Below, piece after piece: positions 1 to 7,740 of a DNA stretch of 64,000 bases. A program made the translations under genes and the position numbers. The stretch is from Haloferax marinisediminis (GTDB taxonomy: Archaea > Halobacteriota > Halobacteria > Halobacteriales > Haloferacaceae), in NCBI RefSeq assembly GCF_009674585.1, contig NZ_WKJP01000001.1, positions 2,666,001 through 2,730,000 of the forward strand. The letters are read 5' to 3'. Positions within the stretch are counted from its first letter, which is position 1. Each line of letters begins with the position of its first letter. The notes below the pieces were generated by a model. The model saw nothing but the letters and a program-made list of their open reading frames with translations, ran no database searches and was not told the origin of the DNA.

Positions 1-674
1 TCGAAGAGGTTCCGAAGCGCGAGGGCGTCACCACCCTCTGCGAGTGCACCGACGAGCAGGCAACCGACGACTCACACGACAGCTACGGCCCGCGAAAGGC
101 CGAAGGTGACCGCGTCGTCTTCGAAGCGGCATCTCGCGGCATCAACGCGATGTCCGTCCGCCCGTGCATCGTCTACGGCCCCCACGACTACACCGAGCGA
201 CTCGACTACTGGATAGACCGCGTGCTGAACTACGACCGCATCGTCGTCCCCGGCGACGGGACGAACATCTGGCACCGCGCCTACGTCGAAGACGTGGCCA
301 GCGCGATGCGCGTCGTCGCCGAAGAAGGCGAGGCGGGCGAGGCGTACAACGTCGGTGACCGCAGACTCGTGACGCTCGAAGAGATGGTCGACGTCATCGC
401 CGATGCCGTGGGAACCGACGTGGAAGTCGTCCACGCAGGCGAACGCGAACTCGCCGCCTCTGGCCTCAGTCCGGACGACTTCATCCTCTACCGCGACTAC
501 CCACACGTCCTCTCGACGGAGAAACTCGCTCGCCTCGGTTGGGAGTCGACTCCCGTCGACGAGGCGATGCGACGGTCAGTCGAATCTCACCGCGAAAGCG
601 ACCGAGATGGCTCCGAACACGACCCGGGCCGGGACGCCGAAGAACGCGTCCTCTCGATTCTCGACACGCTCTGA
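1..674 (+). CDS. NAD-dependent epimerase/dehydratase, 5' end outside the window
   Basis: This is the C-terminal 223 codons of an extended short-chain dehydrogenase/reductase, the family that includes nucleotide-sugar epimerases and dehydratases. The reading frame is open from base 3, so the start and the N-terminal glycine-rich NAD-binding loop lie outside the window. The catalytic YxxxK pair is present as YGPRK at bases 84-98. It is followed by the typical segment SVRPCIVYGPHD and the substrate-side region with WHRAYVEDVA. These features make the fold secure. The substrate cannot be told from this fragment, although a nucleotide sugar is the usual one. The last residues are Asp/Arg/Glu-rich and probably a disordered haloarchaeal tail. 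The downstream gene is on the other strand and converges on it. Confidence 0.88.
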   Translation, partial: EEVPKREGVTTLCECTDEQATDDSHDSYGPRKAEGDRVVFEAASRGINAMSVRPCIVYGPHDYTERLDYWIDRVLNYDRIVVPGDGTNIWHRAYVEDVASAMRVVAEEGEAGEAYNVGDRRLVTLEEMVDVIADAVGTDVEVVHAGERELAASGLSPDDFILYRDYPHVLSTEKLARLGWESTPVDEAMRRSVESHRESDRDGSEHDPGRDAEERVLSILDTL

Positions 675-780
675 GACAGTCGAGGAACGCGCTTCGAGCG
701 CGTGTGGCGTCGCTCTCGAACAGGAAAGACAGTTGTCGACGGCGAGATGCCACCGATGCAGTTGTTGGCGAACGAGGCAG

Positions 781-1470
781 TTACTGTCGAAGTTCGCCGT
801 GTTCCATCTCTGGAACCTCGTCTTCTAACCACTCACGGAACCACTTGACGCGCTTGAGGCGCTGGTGGGCGAGGCTCTGTGCCCTGTCCGATTCGAGTCG
901 CCGAGAGGCGTCACGGCCACGTTCGAAGACGCGTTCGACCATCTCCGCAGCGTCCATGTGTGTCCGCGCCTCGTAGCCCATCCGCAGGAGCATCAACGAG
1001 GTACCGTTCGCACCAATCTTGTCGAGGATGTCCGCTTCGATGAGACACTGGGTCTCCATCGAGACGTCTGTGAGAGTGCCTTGATACGAGTGGTCGGCGA
1101 CGACCTGACACACCTGTTCGATGAACGACTCGGGGTAGTCTCCGTGCGTCTTGAGGAACTCACGAGCGACGCGAGCGCCCTCTTCGGCGTGAATCTCCTG
1201 TTCTGCTTCGAGTTTGGAGATGTCGTGGAAGAGCGAGGCAACGCGAACCACGTCCACGTCCGCACCTTCCCGTTCGGCGATGTCGGTCGCGAGCGAGACG
1301 ACGTTGAGAATGTGGTTGAAGCGGTACTCCGCGGAGTGCCACGGGTACCAGCGCATCCGACCACCGTCGTCTTCGTTCTCGACGCTCGCGGAGAGATAGT
1401 CCGAGACGAATCGCTTCATGTCCTCGAACTCCGCGTCAGAGACCGAACCCTCCTTGATTTCAACGCCCAC
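781..1470 (-). CDS. HD-domain metal-dependent phosphohydrolase
   Basis: The 229-residue protein belongs to the HD superfamily. The metal-binding residues are visible as H53 (RFNHIL), the HD doublet H82-D83 in SLFHDISK, a further His near 94 in QEIHAEEGAR and another near 124 in VADHSY. Such proteins hydrolyse phosphomonoesters or phosphodiesters, often of nucleotides, but the motif does not give the substrate. The N-terminal 40 residues are acidic and not part of the core domain. The gene is monocistronic. It converges on the epimerase and is transcribed away from the AlaX gene, with which it shares a 216-bp divergent intergenic region. Confidence 0.85.
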   Translation of the reverse strand: MGVEIKEGSVSDAEFEDMKRFVSDYLSASVENEDDGGRMRWYPWHSAEYRFNHILNVVSLATDIAEREGADVDVVRVASLFHDISKLEAEQEIHAEEGARVAREFLKTHGDYPESFIEQVCQVVADHSYQGTLTDVSMETQCLIEADILDKIGANGTSLMLLRMGYEARTHMDAAEMVERVFERGRDASRRLESDRAQSLAHQRLKRVKWFREWLEDEVPEMEHGELRQ

Positions 1471-1686
1471 AGTACCACCCCTGTGGGAGTTGGCGATTAC
1501 GTATTCTCATTACACAGAATGAGGACCGTTCCACTCTTAGGCGTTACGACACCCAAAGTCACCGAAACGCCGGTGTCCCCCGAACTCGGCACGTCTGGCG
1601 GCGGCCATTGACAGTGAATGGCATCCCCTAGTGAGGCGCATCACGCGAGGACCACAGCTAAATTCACACCCCACCTCGCACACCAC

Positions 1687-2406
1687 ATGACCGAAGCGCG
1701 CTACCTCGACGACGCCACCTGCCTCACGTTCGAGGCGACAGTCGAAGCAGTCCGCGGCACCGACCGGGTCGTCCTCGACCAGACGTACTTCTACCCAGCC
1801 GGTGGGGGACAACCGAACGATACTGGGTCGCTCTCGACTGCCGACGCCGAGTGGGCCGTCACAGACGTCGTGAAACGCGACCAAATCGAACACGTCGTCG
1901 ACGACGAGGCCCCAGAACCGGGGACGACGGTGACGGGACGAATCGACGCCGACCGACGCCGTGCGCACATGCGCTATCACACCGCCCAGCACCTCCTCTC
2001 TGCAGTCCTTCTCACCGAATTCGACGCGGAGACGACCGGGAACCAACTCTACGCCGACCACGCGCACCTCGACTGCGCGTACGACCGATTCGACGACGAC
2101 GACCTCCAGACCATCGAATCTCGATTGAACGAACTCGTCGCATCCGACCAGTCGGTTCGGTGGTACACCCTCGATAGAGACGAGGCAGAAGCGACACTCG
2201 ACCCCGAGCGAACCCGACTCCATCTCCTTCCAGACTCGATTCGGGAGGTCCGAATCGTCGAAATCGGCGACGAAGACGACCCGTTCGATAGAACTGCGTG
2301 TGCAGGGACACACGTCGCATCGACGGGTGAAATCGGAACGGTGGTGCTCACGGGGCGAACGACACAGGGTTCTTCACACGAACGCATCGACTTCGTACTC
2401 GAATGA
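1687..2406 (+). CDS. Alanyl-tRNA editing protein (AlaX type)
   Basis: The 239-residue protein is a stand-alone homologue of the editing domain of alanyl-tRNA synthetase. It is expected to hydrolyse Ser or Gly wrongly attached to tRNA-Ala. The zinc-binding residues are visible: HTAQH in MRYHTAQHLLSAVL and a C-x3-H in RTACAGTHVAS. The N-terminal part contains the glycine-rich motif PAGGGQPNDTGSL seen in AlaRS-type editing domains. I place the start at the ATG that opens MTEARYLDD rather than an in-frame ATG 69 bases upstream, because the extra 23 residues do not resemble the family. The next gene overlaps by 4 bases (ATGA), so the two are probably co-transcribed and translationally coupled. Confidence 0.88.
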   Translation: MTEARYLDDATCLTFEATVEAVRGTDRVVLDQTYFYPAGGGQPNDTGSLSTADAEWAVTDVVKRDQIEHVVDDEAPEPGTTVTGRIDADRRRAHMRYHTAQHLLSAVLLTEFDAETTGNQLYADHAHLDCAYDRFDDDDLQTIESRLNELVASDQSVRWYTLDRDEAEATLDPERTRLHLLPDSIREVRIVEIGDEDDPFDRTACAGTHVASTGEIGTVVLTGRTTQGSSHERIDFVLE

Positions 2407-3359
2407 ACGTCCGTCAGGTCATTCCGAGAGATGCGATTCCGAGCGTCGACGACCCGTCGTTCACGGACACGTACGACGGTCCCGACGACGACGAAGTCAT
2501 CTCGCTCACCGTCGGTGACGAGACGCGGGCGTACCCGATTCGGTATCTCCACTACCACGAAATCGTCAACGACAGCGTCGCTGGCGTCCCCGTGGCCGTC
2601 ACGTGGTGTCCCCTCTGTGGGAGTGCCGTCGTCTACGACCGGCGAGTCGACGGGCAGGCCCTCGAATTCGGCGTGTCGGGCAAACTCGCAGACGACGACC
2701 TCGTGATGTACGACCGCGAGACCGAATCAGAGTGGAAGCAGTCACTCGGAGAGTGCATCGCGGGCGAACTCGAAGGGAACTCGCTGTCGGTCCTCCCTGC
2801 GGCCATGACGACGTGGCACGCGTTCTCCGACGCAACGCCCGACGGACTCGTCATGAGACCACCCGGTGGCGCGAGTGAGGCAGCAGGCGACGGTGACGAC
2901 CCGGAACCAATCGACTACGACCTCGAACCCTACGAACAGTACTTCGAGATGGACGGGTTCGGCCTCGGTGCACACCGCGGGACCGGCGGCCGCGATTGGG
3001 ACGGCGCACTCGACGGTATCGAACCGAAATCTGTCGTCCTCGGCCTCGAATTCGACGGCGAATCGGTAGGCGTCCCCCTCACAGTGGTCGACGATGCTGG
3101 GGGTGTCGTCACCCTCGACGTCGGTGAGGAGTCGGTCGTCGTCTTCGCTACCGACGCGGGTATCCACGCCTTCTCGAATCCGGCGCTGGAGTTCGACCCA
3201 GTCGGTGATAGACGAACGTTCCACGCAGATGGGACCGACTGGAACGGTGCAACAGGAACAGCAGCAGACGGTCGCTCACTCCAGCGAGTGCCAGCACGCC
3301 GTCTCTTCGCCTTCGCGTGGCGCGACGACCACGGAACGGACGCTTTCTACCTCGGCTAA
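2403..3359 (+). CDS. DUF3179 domain-containing protein
   Basis: The 318-residue protein matches the DUF3179 family, whose biochemical role is unknown. The characteristic stretch is VTWCPLCGSAVVYDR, with two cysteines spaced like a metal or redox pair, followed by FGVSGKLADDDLVMYDRETES and then LPAAMTTWHAF. The C-terminal half repeats a small beta-rich segment and ends close to FAWRDDHGTDAFYLG, which suits a secreted or cytosolic beta-rich fold. No clear signal peptide or membrane segment is seen. It overlaps the AlaX gene by 4 bases; this pairing is probably shared transcription rather than a shared function. It converges on the FkbM methyltransferase gene with only a 9-base gap. Confidence 0.82.
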   Translation: MNVRQVIPRDAIPSVDDPSFTDTYDGPDDDEVISLTVGDETRAYPIRYLHYHEIVNDSVAGVPVAVTWCPLCGSAVVYDRRVDGQALEFGVSGKLADDDLVMYDRETESEWKQSLGECIAGELEGNSLSVLPAAMTTWHAFSDATPDGLVMRPPGGASEAAGDGDDPEPIDYDLEPYEQYFEMDGFGLGAHRGTGGRDWDGALDGIEPKSVVLGLEFDGESVGVPLTVVDDAGGVVTLDVGEESVVVFATDAGIHAFSNPALEFDPVGDRRTFHADGTDWNGATGTAADGRSLQRVPARRLFAFAWRDDHGTDAFYLG

Positions 3360-3368
3360 TATCGTTTG

Positions 3369-4121
3369 TCAGTCCGTGGGCTCGCAGACCCAGCCATCTT
3401 TCACTGGGACGAGATCGTACCCGAGCCGTTGCAGCAGTTCTTTCGCCGCCGATTCGTCGTGGCCACCGCGTGCCTCGTGGACTTCGAAATAGACCGTCGG
3501 TCGGTACTCGTCGAGAACGGACGTTGCACCCTGAAGCACGTTCAATCCGTACCCTTCGACGTCGATTTTTAGATGGTCCGGCGGTGGGACCGTACCCTCC
3601 TCGACGAGTGAGTCGAGTCGGCGCATCGGGACCGCTTCGGTGTCGACGACTCGTGCTTCCCACGCGCTCGCGTGCGCAGGTGAGAACGAACCTAATTCGT
3701 CGTAACTCGACACGTGGAACTGACTCGTCTCGTCCGTCGCACCCAGTCCGTATTCGAGGACGCCGACGCGGTCGCCGAAGCCGTTGATTTCGACGTTCGC
3801 CCGCAACTGCGCGGCGACCTGTGTGTTCGGTTCGACGGCGATGACTTCGGCTTCCGGGGCTTTCGCCGCCGCCGCGAGGGTGTAGGTTCCCGTGTTCGCA
3901 CCCACGTCGACGACGACGTCGCCATCGCGGAGATACAACAAGAGGGCTTCCAGGAGGACGTCGCCGCCGTGGCGGTTGTACAGTTCGTAACTTCGGAACG
4001 ACGCTTGCCCGACCCTCTTTTTGGTCGCGAAGACTCTCCCCTTGTAGTTGGCACGGACGAGTGCGTAGTGGAGCAGGAAGCCGATGTGGCGAATCGCGGA
4101 GCGAGGGTGGCGGAGCGACAC
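3369..4121 (-). CDS. FkbM family methyltransferase
   Basis: The 250-residue protein is a class I SAM-dependent methyltransferase of the FkbM type, which usually O-methylates sugars or glycans. The SAM-binding motif I is DVGANTGTYTL at residues 72-82, and the acidic residue that holds the SAM ribose is in VIAVEPNT near residue 95. The family signature LKIDVEGYGLNVLQGA begins near residue 187. The N-terminal 50 residues are basic and aromatic, perhaps helping with membrane or glycan contact. It stands alone, converging on the DUF3179 gene; its upstream side faces the tRNA-Gln region. The acceptor is unknown, but glycoprotein or glycolipid sugars are likely given the family. Confidence 0.85.
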   Translation of the reverse strand: MSLRHPRSAIRHIGFLLHYALVRANYKGRVFATKKRVGQASFRSYELYNRHGGDVLLEALLLYLRDGDVVVDVGANTGTYTLAAAAKAPEAEVIAVEPNTQVAAQLRANVEINGFGDRVGVLEYGLGATDETSQFHVSSYDELGSFSPAHASAWEARVVDTEAVPMRRLDSLVEEGTVPPPDHLKIDVEGYGLNVLQGATSVLDEYRPTVYFEVHEARGGHDESAAKELLQRLGYDLVPVKDGWVCEPTD

Positions 4122-4408
4122 CTTACTCGTCTGTCATTGTGGGGCGATAAAAATCGCTCGGGGTGTGACGGTGTGGCGTCCACCCTGCTGGGTGTTCCAC
4201 ATCTCGAACACCGGTCGGATGTGGTCGGCAAACGTCAGAGTCGACCGTTCGGTACCGATAGGTCTGCATTCGTGCTCAGTTATGCGAATTTCTAGCACGA
4301 GTGGATGTGTGACTACCCCTCTGGAATTGCAGGAGGACTGTCAAATTAGGCCGGGGTGGTCGCTGAACGTCCGAGACTCACTCGTTCAGATTCGCCGCAG
4401 AAATGGTT

Positions 4409-4428
4409 GCATCGGGCGGATTCGAACC
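4409..4428 (-). repeat. Truncated tRNA 3'-end-like fragment
   Basis: The top strand reads gcatcgggcggattcgaacc. Its reverse complement looks like a T-arm followed by the 3' half of an acceptor stem. It shares the core GGCGGATTCGAACC with the tRNA-Gln gene 200 bases away, but the acceptor part differs, and the matching 5' half of a tRNA is absent. It is best read as the scar of a tRNA-targeted integration or as a partial duplication. It cannot fold into a complete tRNA. Confidence 0.55.
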
Positions 4429-4500
4429 TCGGTCGCTCACTGTGTTCGCTCCCTGCGTCGAATCTAGTTGTGACTAGTTACTCACTGTCGTTCGTAAAAC

Positions 4501-4523
4501 AGTCCCAGGCGGATTCGAACCGC
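4501..4523 (-). repeat. Partial duplication of the tRNA-Gln 3' end
   Basis: These 23 bases are identical to bases 4611-4633, the acceptor 3' strand and T-arm of the tRNA-Gln gene. Identity stops within the T-stem, after which the sequence is unrelated to a tRNA body. A copy of a tRNA 3' end close to the intact gene is the classic footprint of an attachment site, with the 110 bases between them as the remnant of the inserted DNA. No integrase gene is present in the window. Confidence 0.65.
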
Positions 4524-4609
4524 GACGACTCGAATCCTCTCGTCGTCTGGGCTCGAATCGCCTTCCGTTACGAATTCGTGGCTCACCGTTCGGTTCGCCA
4601 CAGAATTAG

Positions 4610-4682
4610 TAGTCCCAGGCGGATTCGAACCGCCGTCAACGGCTCCAAAGGCCGCTATGATTGGCCACTACACCATGGGACT
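4610..4682 (-). tRNA. tRNA-Gln (anticodon TTG)
   Basis: Read on the minus strand, the 73-base sequence starts with acceptor strand AGTCCCA. A D-arm with GTGGCC in its loop follows. The anticodon stem-loop has loop CTTTGGA, giving anticodon TTG (reads CAA). The T-arm is GGCGG-TTCGAAT-CCGCC, the returning acceptor strand is TGGGACT, and the discriminator is A. No intron is present and CCA is not encoded. All stems pair except a weak last pair in the D-stem. The 5' leader contains CATGGGAC (RC of 4693-4700), which is complementary to the tRNA's own 5' end, and a partial copy of the tRNA 5' end lies further upstream. Confidence 0.93.
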
Positions 4683-4728
4683 TCGTCCACTCGTCCCATG
4701 TACCTCGCAACCTCTTCGAGGCTGCTCA

Positions 4729-4744
4729 ACACCACGGGACTTCG
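4729..4744 (-). repeat. Partial copy of the tRNA-Gln 5' end
   Basis: The 16 bases acaccacgggacttcg match bases 4670-4685, which span the 5' end of tRNA-Gln, with one mismatch. The copy lies 59 bases upstream of the gene on the minus strand. Together with the 3'-end copies on the other side, it shows that pieces of this tRNA have been duplicated in both directions. Confidence 0.5.
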
Positions 4745-4954
4745 CATATGGAGGTAGCGCGACGCCGACACAATAACCTTACTTTTCGCATCGCAGTCCC
4801 CCGCTCACAGATTCGGCTGACGGAGTCGGTGCTGACGGGTCGCCGAGCCCGCTCTCCTCGAAGGTATCTTAATTCGTAGACACTTTCCCACAATCTTGGA
4901 ATGTCTATGCAATATTATCCCCTCACGCGCCCTACACTCATCTGTGAATCACCT

Positions 4955-5353
4955 ATGACTGGATACGCAATTGTACTCGAATCCGCACGTCTCGAACGCC
5001 TACAGGCCGTTGGCAACATCGCAGCAGTCGCTGCTGCATCTGAAGTCCCTGTAGACATCTTCGCAACCATGGGCGGTCTTGAAGCGTTCGATAAAGAGCG
5101 CATCGCGTCGATGGACTACGAAGTCGGCGAAGTCGGCCGCGCGATGATGGAAAACGAGGACGCGAACATGGCGATGTTCTACGAGAACATCGCACAGGCG
5201 AAAGAGCTCGGCCCGCTCAACGTCTACGCCTGTGAACTCTCCATGGACATGCTCGGCAAGACCCTCGACGACTACCACGAAGTCTTCGACGACGTCCTCG
5301 GTGTCTCGGGCTTCCTGACCCACGCTGAAGACAAGCAGGTAATCTTCGTCTGA
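4955..5353 (+). CDS. DsrE/DsrF-like sulfur relay protein
   Basis: The 132-residue protein has the DsrE fold: N-terminal beta strand GYAIVLESA, helix, then VPVDIFATMGGLEAF, and a C-terminal segment with a single cysteine in NVYACELSMDMLG. In DsrE/TusD proteins a cysteine at this position accepts a persulfide. I chose the ATG at MTGYAIVL, because the in-frame upstream ATG adds 18 residues that look non-coding. It heads a run of four same-strand genes (DsrE, TusA, SQR-like, DUF1641), a set that recurs in archaea and bacteria and is linked to sulfide or persulfide handling. The most likely job is carrying sulfane sulfur between TusA and the flavoprotein. Confidence 0.85.
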   Translation: MTGYAIVLESARLERLQAVGNIAAVAAASEVPVDIFATMGGLEAFDKERIASMDYEVGEVGRAMMENEDANMAMFYENIAQAKELGPLNVYACELSMDMLGKTLDDYHEVFDDVLGVSGFLTHAEDKQVIFV

Positions 5354-5425
5354 GCACATCAGTGTTGGACGAATTTCCCCATCTGAACGCCATCTAACCA
5401 CCCCACAACAACACAATACACGACA

Positions 5426-5674
5426 ATGAGCAAATCATTCCAACCCGACGTAACCGTCGACTCCCGCGGTGCAACGTGCCCAGGTCCCCTGATGGACCTC
5501 ATCGGCAAAGTGAAGAAACTCGACGCTGGCACCGTCATCGAACTCAAGACGACCGACAGTTCGTCCAGCCACGACGTCCCCGAGTGGGTCGCCAAGGCCG
5601 GCCACGAAACCCTCGACGTCGTCGAGCACGAAGACGAGGGCTACTGGTCCGTCTTCATCGAGACCACGAAGTAA
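5426..5674 (+). CDS. TusA/SirA-family sulfurtransferase
   Basis: The 82-residue protein has the TusA fold with the diagnostic motif RGATCPGPLMDLIGKVKKL near residues 14-32. The cysteine of CPGP is the persulfide carrier. The second half, GTVIELKTTDSSSSHDVPEWVAKAGHE, matches the conserved tail of the family. In other organisms TusA passes sulfur to tRNA thiolation, molybdenum cofactor or dissimilatory sulfur oxidation. Here the neighbours DsrE and an SQR-like flavoprotein favour sulfide or persulfide metabolism. It follows DsrE after 72 bases and precedes the flavoprotein by 54 bases. Confidence 0.92.
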   Translation: MSKSFQPDVTVDSRGATCPGPLMDLIGKVKKLDAGTVIELKTTDSSSSHDVPEWVAKAGHETLDVVEHEDEGYWSVFIETTK

Positions 5675-5728
5675 CGCCCGCGTTGCCCGGCCACACGGCC
5701 GAACTACCCAACATTATCCAAACACAGT

Positions 5729-6877
5729 ATGACAGAACGAATCGTAATCGTCGGTGGCGGCACGGGTGGGACCGTACTCACCAACCGGCTCACCGACGAA
5801 CTCGCCACCGAAATCGAAGCTGGCGACGTCGAAGTGACGTTGGTCAACGACACGCCAGAACAGACGTACAAACCGGCGTTCCTCTACGTCGCCTTCGGAA
5901 AGAAGACGATGCACGAGGCACGCCGCCCGCTCGCCGACCTCGTCGACCTCCGGCACGCGACCCTCGTCGTCGACCGCGTCACCGGAATCGACACCGAAAA
6001 CAAACACCTGACGCTGGCGAAGGACGACGGTGGACTCGACTACGACCACCTCGTGCTCGCGATGGGTGCCAACCTCGCGCCGGACGAAGTGCCCGGCCTC
6101 AAAGAGGGCGGACACCACTTCTACGGACCGAACGGGGCCGAGAAACTCCGTGACGCTCTCGCAGGGTTCACCGAGGGACACATCGTCCTCTCTGTCATCG
6201 GCGTCCCACACATGTGTCCGGCAGCACCCGTCGAGTTCGTGCTGATGGCCGACGCGTGGTTCCGCGAGCGCGGCCTCCGCGACCAGGTCGAGATAACCTA
6301 CACGTACCCCATCATGCGGGCACACGGCATCAAGTCGATTGCCGAGTGGGCGACCGAACTCTTCGAAGAACGCGACATCAACTTGGAGACGTTCTTCAAC
6401 GCCGAAGAAGTCGACCCCGACGCGAAGGTCATCACGACGATGGAAGGCACCGAACTCGACTACGACCTCCTCGTCGCCATCCCGCCACACACGGGGAGTG
6501 ACCTCGTGACCGACGCTGGCCTCGGCGACGATGGCTGGGTCGAAGTCGACAAGAACACGCTCGAAGCGAAGAACGCCGACGACGTGTACGCAATCGGCGA
6601 CGTGGCCGAACTGCCAACCTCGAAAGCGGGCAGTGTCGCACACTACGCGGCAGGGACGGTCGCCGACCGCCTCGCGAGTCGCGTCCGTGGCCTCGTCCCA
6701 ACGGAGACCTTCGACGGCAAGACCATCTGCTTCATCGAGAGCGGGATGGACGAAGCGACCTTCGTCGAGTTCTCCTACGGCGACGAACCGGTGGTCCGCG
6801 AACCATCGCAACTGCTCCACTGGAGCAAACTCGCGTACAACGAGTCCTACTGGCTCACCGCCAGAGGGCTCATCTGA
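5729..6877 (+). CDS. FAD-dependent oxidoreductase, sulfide:quinone oxidoreductase-like
   Basis: The 382-residue flavoprotein has an N-terminal FAD-binding motif IVIVGGGTGGTVL at residues 5-17 and the second FAD-contact motif DVYAIGDVAELP near 285-296. It contains only two cysteines, C163 in PHMCPAAP and C334 in KTICFIES. Their spacing matches the pair that forms the redox-active disulfide in sulfide:quinone oxidoreductases, while the third cysteine found in some SQRs is absent. The Trp/Tyr-rich C-terminus (LLHWSKLAYNESYWLT) suits membrane association near quinone. It probably oxidises sulfide or a persulfide and reduces quinone, working with the upstream DsrE and TusA. A flavocytochrome-c-like or NADH dehydrogenase activity cannot be excluded. 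Confidence 0.85.
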   Translation: MTERIVIVGGGTGGTVLTNRLTDELATEIEAGDVEVTLVNDTPEQTYKPAFLYVAFGKKTMHEARRPLADLVDLRHATLVVDRVTGIDTENKHLTLAKDDGGLDYDHLVLAMGANLAPDEVPGLKEGGHHFYGPNGAEKLRDALAGFTEGHIVLSVIGVPHMCPAAPVEFVLMADAWFRERGLRDQVEITYTYPIMRAHGIKSIAEWATELFEERDINLETFFNAEEVDPDAKVITTMEGTELDYDLLVAIPPHTGSDLVTDAGLGDDGWVEVDKNTLEAKNADDVYAIGDVAELPTSKAGSVAHYAAGTVADRLASRVRGLVPTETFDGKTICFIESGMDEATFVEFSYGDEPVVREPSQLLHWSKLAYNESYWLTARGLI

Positions 6878-6886
6878 GGTGAGACG

Positions 6887-7633
6887 ATGAGTGATTCAAC
6901 CACCGAGACGACAGAGAAAGAGCGCGAAGAGACGACCGCGACAGACGAAGAGACAGCGACCGAATCGGAGACGACCGCGACAGACGAAGAGACAGCCGCC
7001 GAATCGGAGACGACCACCGAAGCACGCGAGGCTCTCGAAGCAGCCATCGCCGAGCATCCCGACGAAGTCGTCGCGTTCGTCGAGCGACTCGGGCTCCTGA
7101 ACGAACTCTTCGACACGACCCAACTGGCAACGTCCGCGCTGGACGACGAGATGGTCGTCCGTCTGTCCGGGACTTCCTCGCTCCTCTTGGAGTCGGCAGA
7201 CGGTCTCGCCACCCGTGAGACTGCCTCACTGGCGGCTTCGGTCGGCGAGAACGCCGAGGACCTCGAAGGAGCCCTCAAGACGCTCGTCCGACTTGAGCAG
7301 ACGGGAACCCTCGACGAACTCGCGCAGGTCGCAGACGCCGCAACGCTCCTCACGTCCGCGATGGACGACGAGATGGTGATGAAACTCGCCAAGACCGGCA
7401 GTTCGCTGGGTGAGGTAGTCGACACCGCCAGCGACCCCGATACCGTCCGTGCCCTCCAGACGCTGATGCGAGGCATGGGTGAGGCGGGTAGCGAACCGCC
7501 GAAGCGGACTGGAACCATCGGTATGGTCCGTCAACTCCGTGACCCGGAGGTCCAACGTGGGATGAACTTCCTCTTGGCCCTCGCCCGCGGCATCGGCAGC
7601 GATCTCGACAGACTCGACGAACCGCGTGACTAG
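6887..7633 (+). CDS. DUF1641 domain-containing protein
   Basis: The 248-residue protein lies 9 bases after the SQR-like gene and is surely co-transcribed with it. The body contains helical segments with DEMVVRLSGT and DDEMVMKLAKTGSSLGEVVDTA, characteristic of DUF1641. That family often sits beside SQR-like or formate dehydrogenase-like flavoproteins, and its function is unknown. The first 45 residues are low complexity: a 13-residue unit close to TATDEETATESET occurs twice. This tail is acidic and probably disordered. A role as a partner or membrane-recruiting subunit for the flavoprotein is a guess from context only. Confidence 0.83.
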   Translation: MSDSTTETTEKEREETTATDEETATESETTATDEETAAESETTTEAREALEAAIAEHPDEVVAFVERLGLLNELFDTTQLATSALDDEMVVRLSGTSSLLLESADGLATRETASLAASVGENAEDLEGALKTLVRLEQTGTLDELAQVADAATLLTSAMDDEMVMKLAKTGSSLGEVVDTASDPDTVRALQTLMRGMGEAGSEPPKRTGTIGMVRQLRDPEVQRGMNFLLALARGIGSDLDRLDEPRD

Positions 7634-7740
7634 CCGGACGAACCACCTCGGGAACTGCTCCCGAGACAACCGCATCTAATTTCTCTAGAATCAGTCCACC
7701 GTCGGATTCTGAAACCCGAAGGTGTGTCGTGTTTTCGTCC

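Larger units (their letters stand above)
4122..4609. other. Gene-poor stretch with tRNA-derived fragments
   Basis: I see no credible protein gene in these 488 bases. Open frames cross the region, but they run through the tRNA-like pieces and have no recognisable domain. The right-hand part carries two truncated copies of a tRNA 3' end (listed separately), each followed by the same kind of gaacc(g/t)cg-rich filler. This layout is typical of a tRNA locus where elements have inserted and decayed. The left-hand part holds the promoter of the FkbM methyltransferase gene and nothing else I can name. Confidence 0.6.

Noticed and set aside
4356..4757. A 133-codon frame across the tRNA region
   Set aside because: It runs through tRNA-Gln and its fragments on the opposite strand and has no coding character.
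6887..7030. Acidic repeats at the DUF1641 N-terminus as a possible DNA repeat element
   Set aside because: The repeat follows codons and encodes a typical haloarchaeal acidic tail, so it is a protein low-complexity segment rather than a mobile or regulatory repeat.
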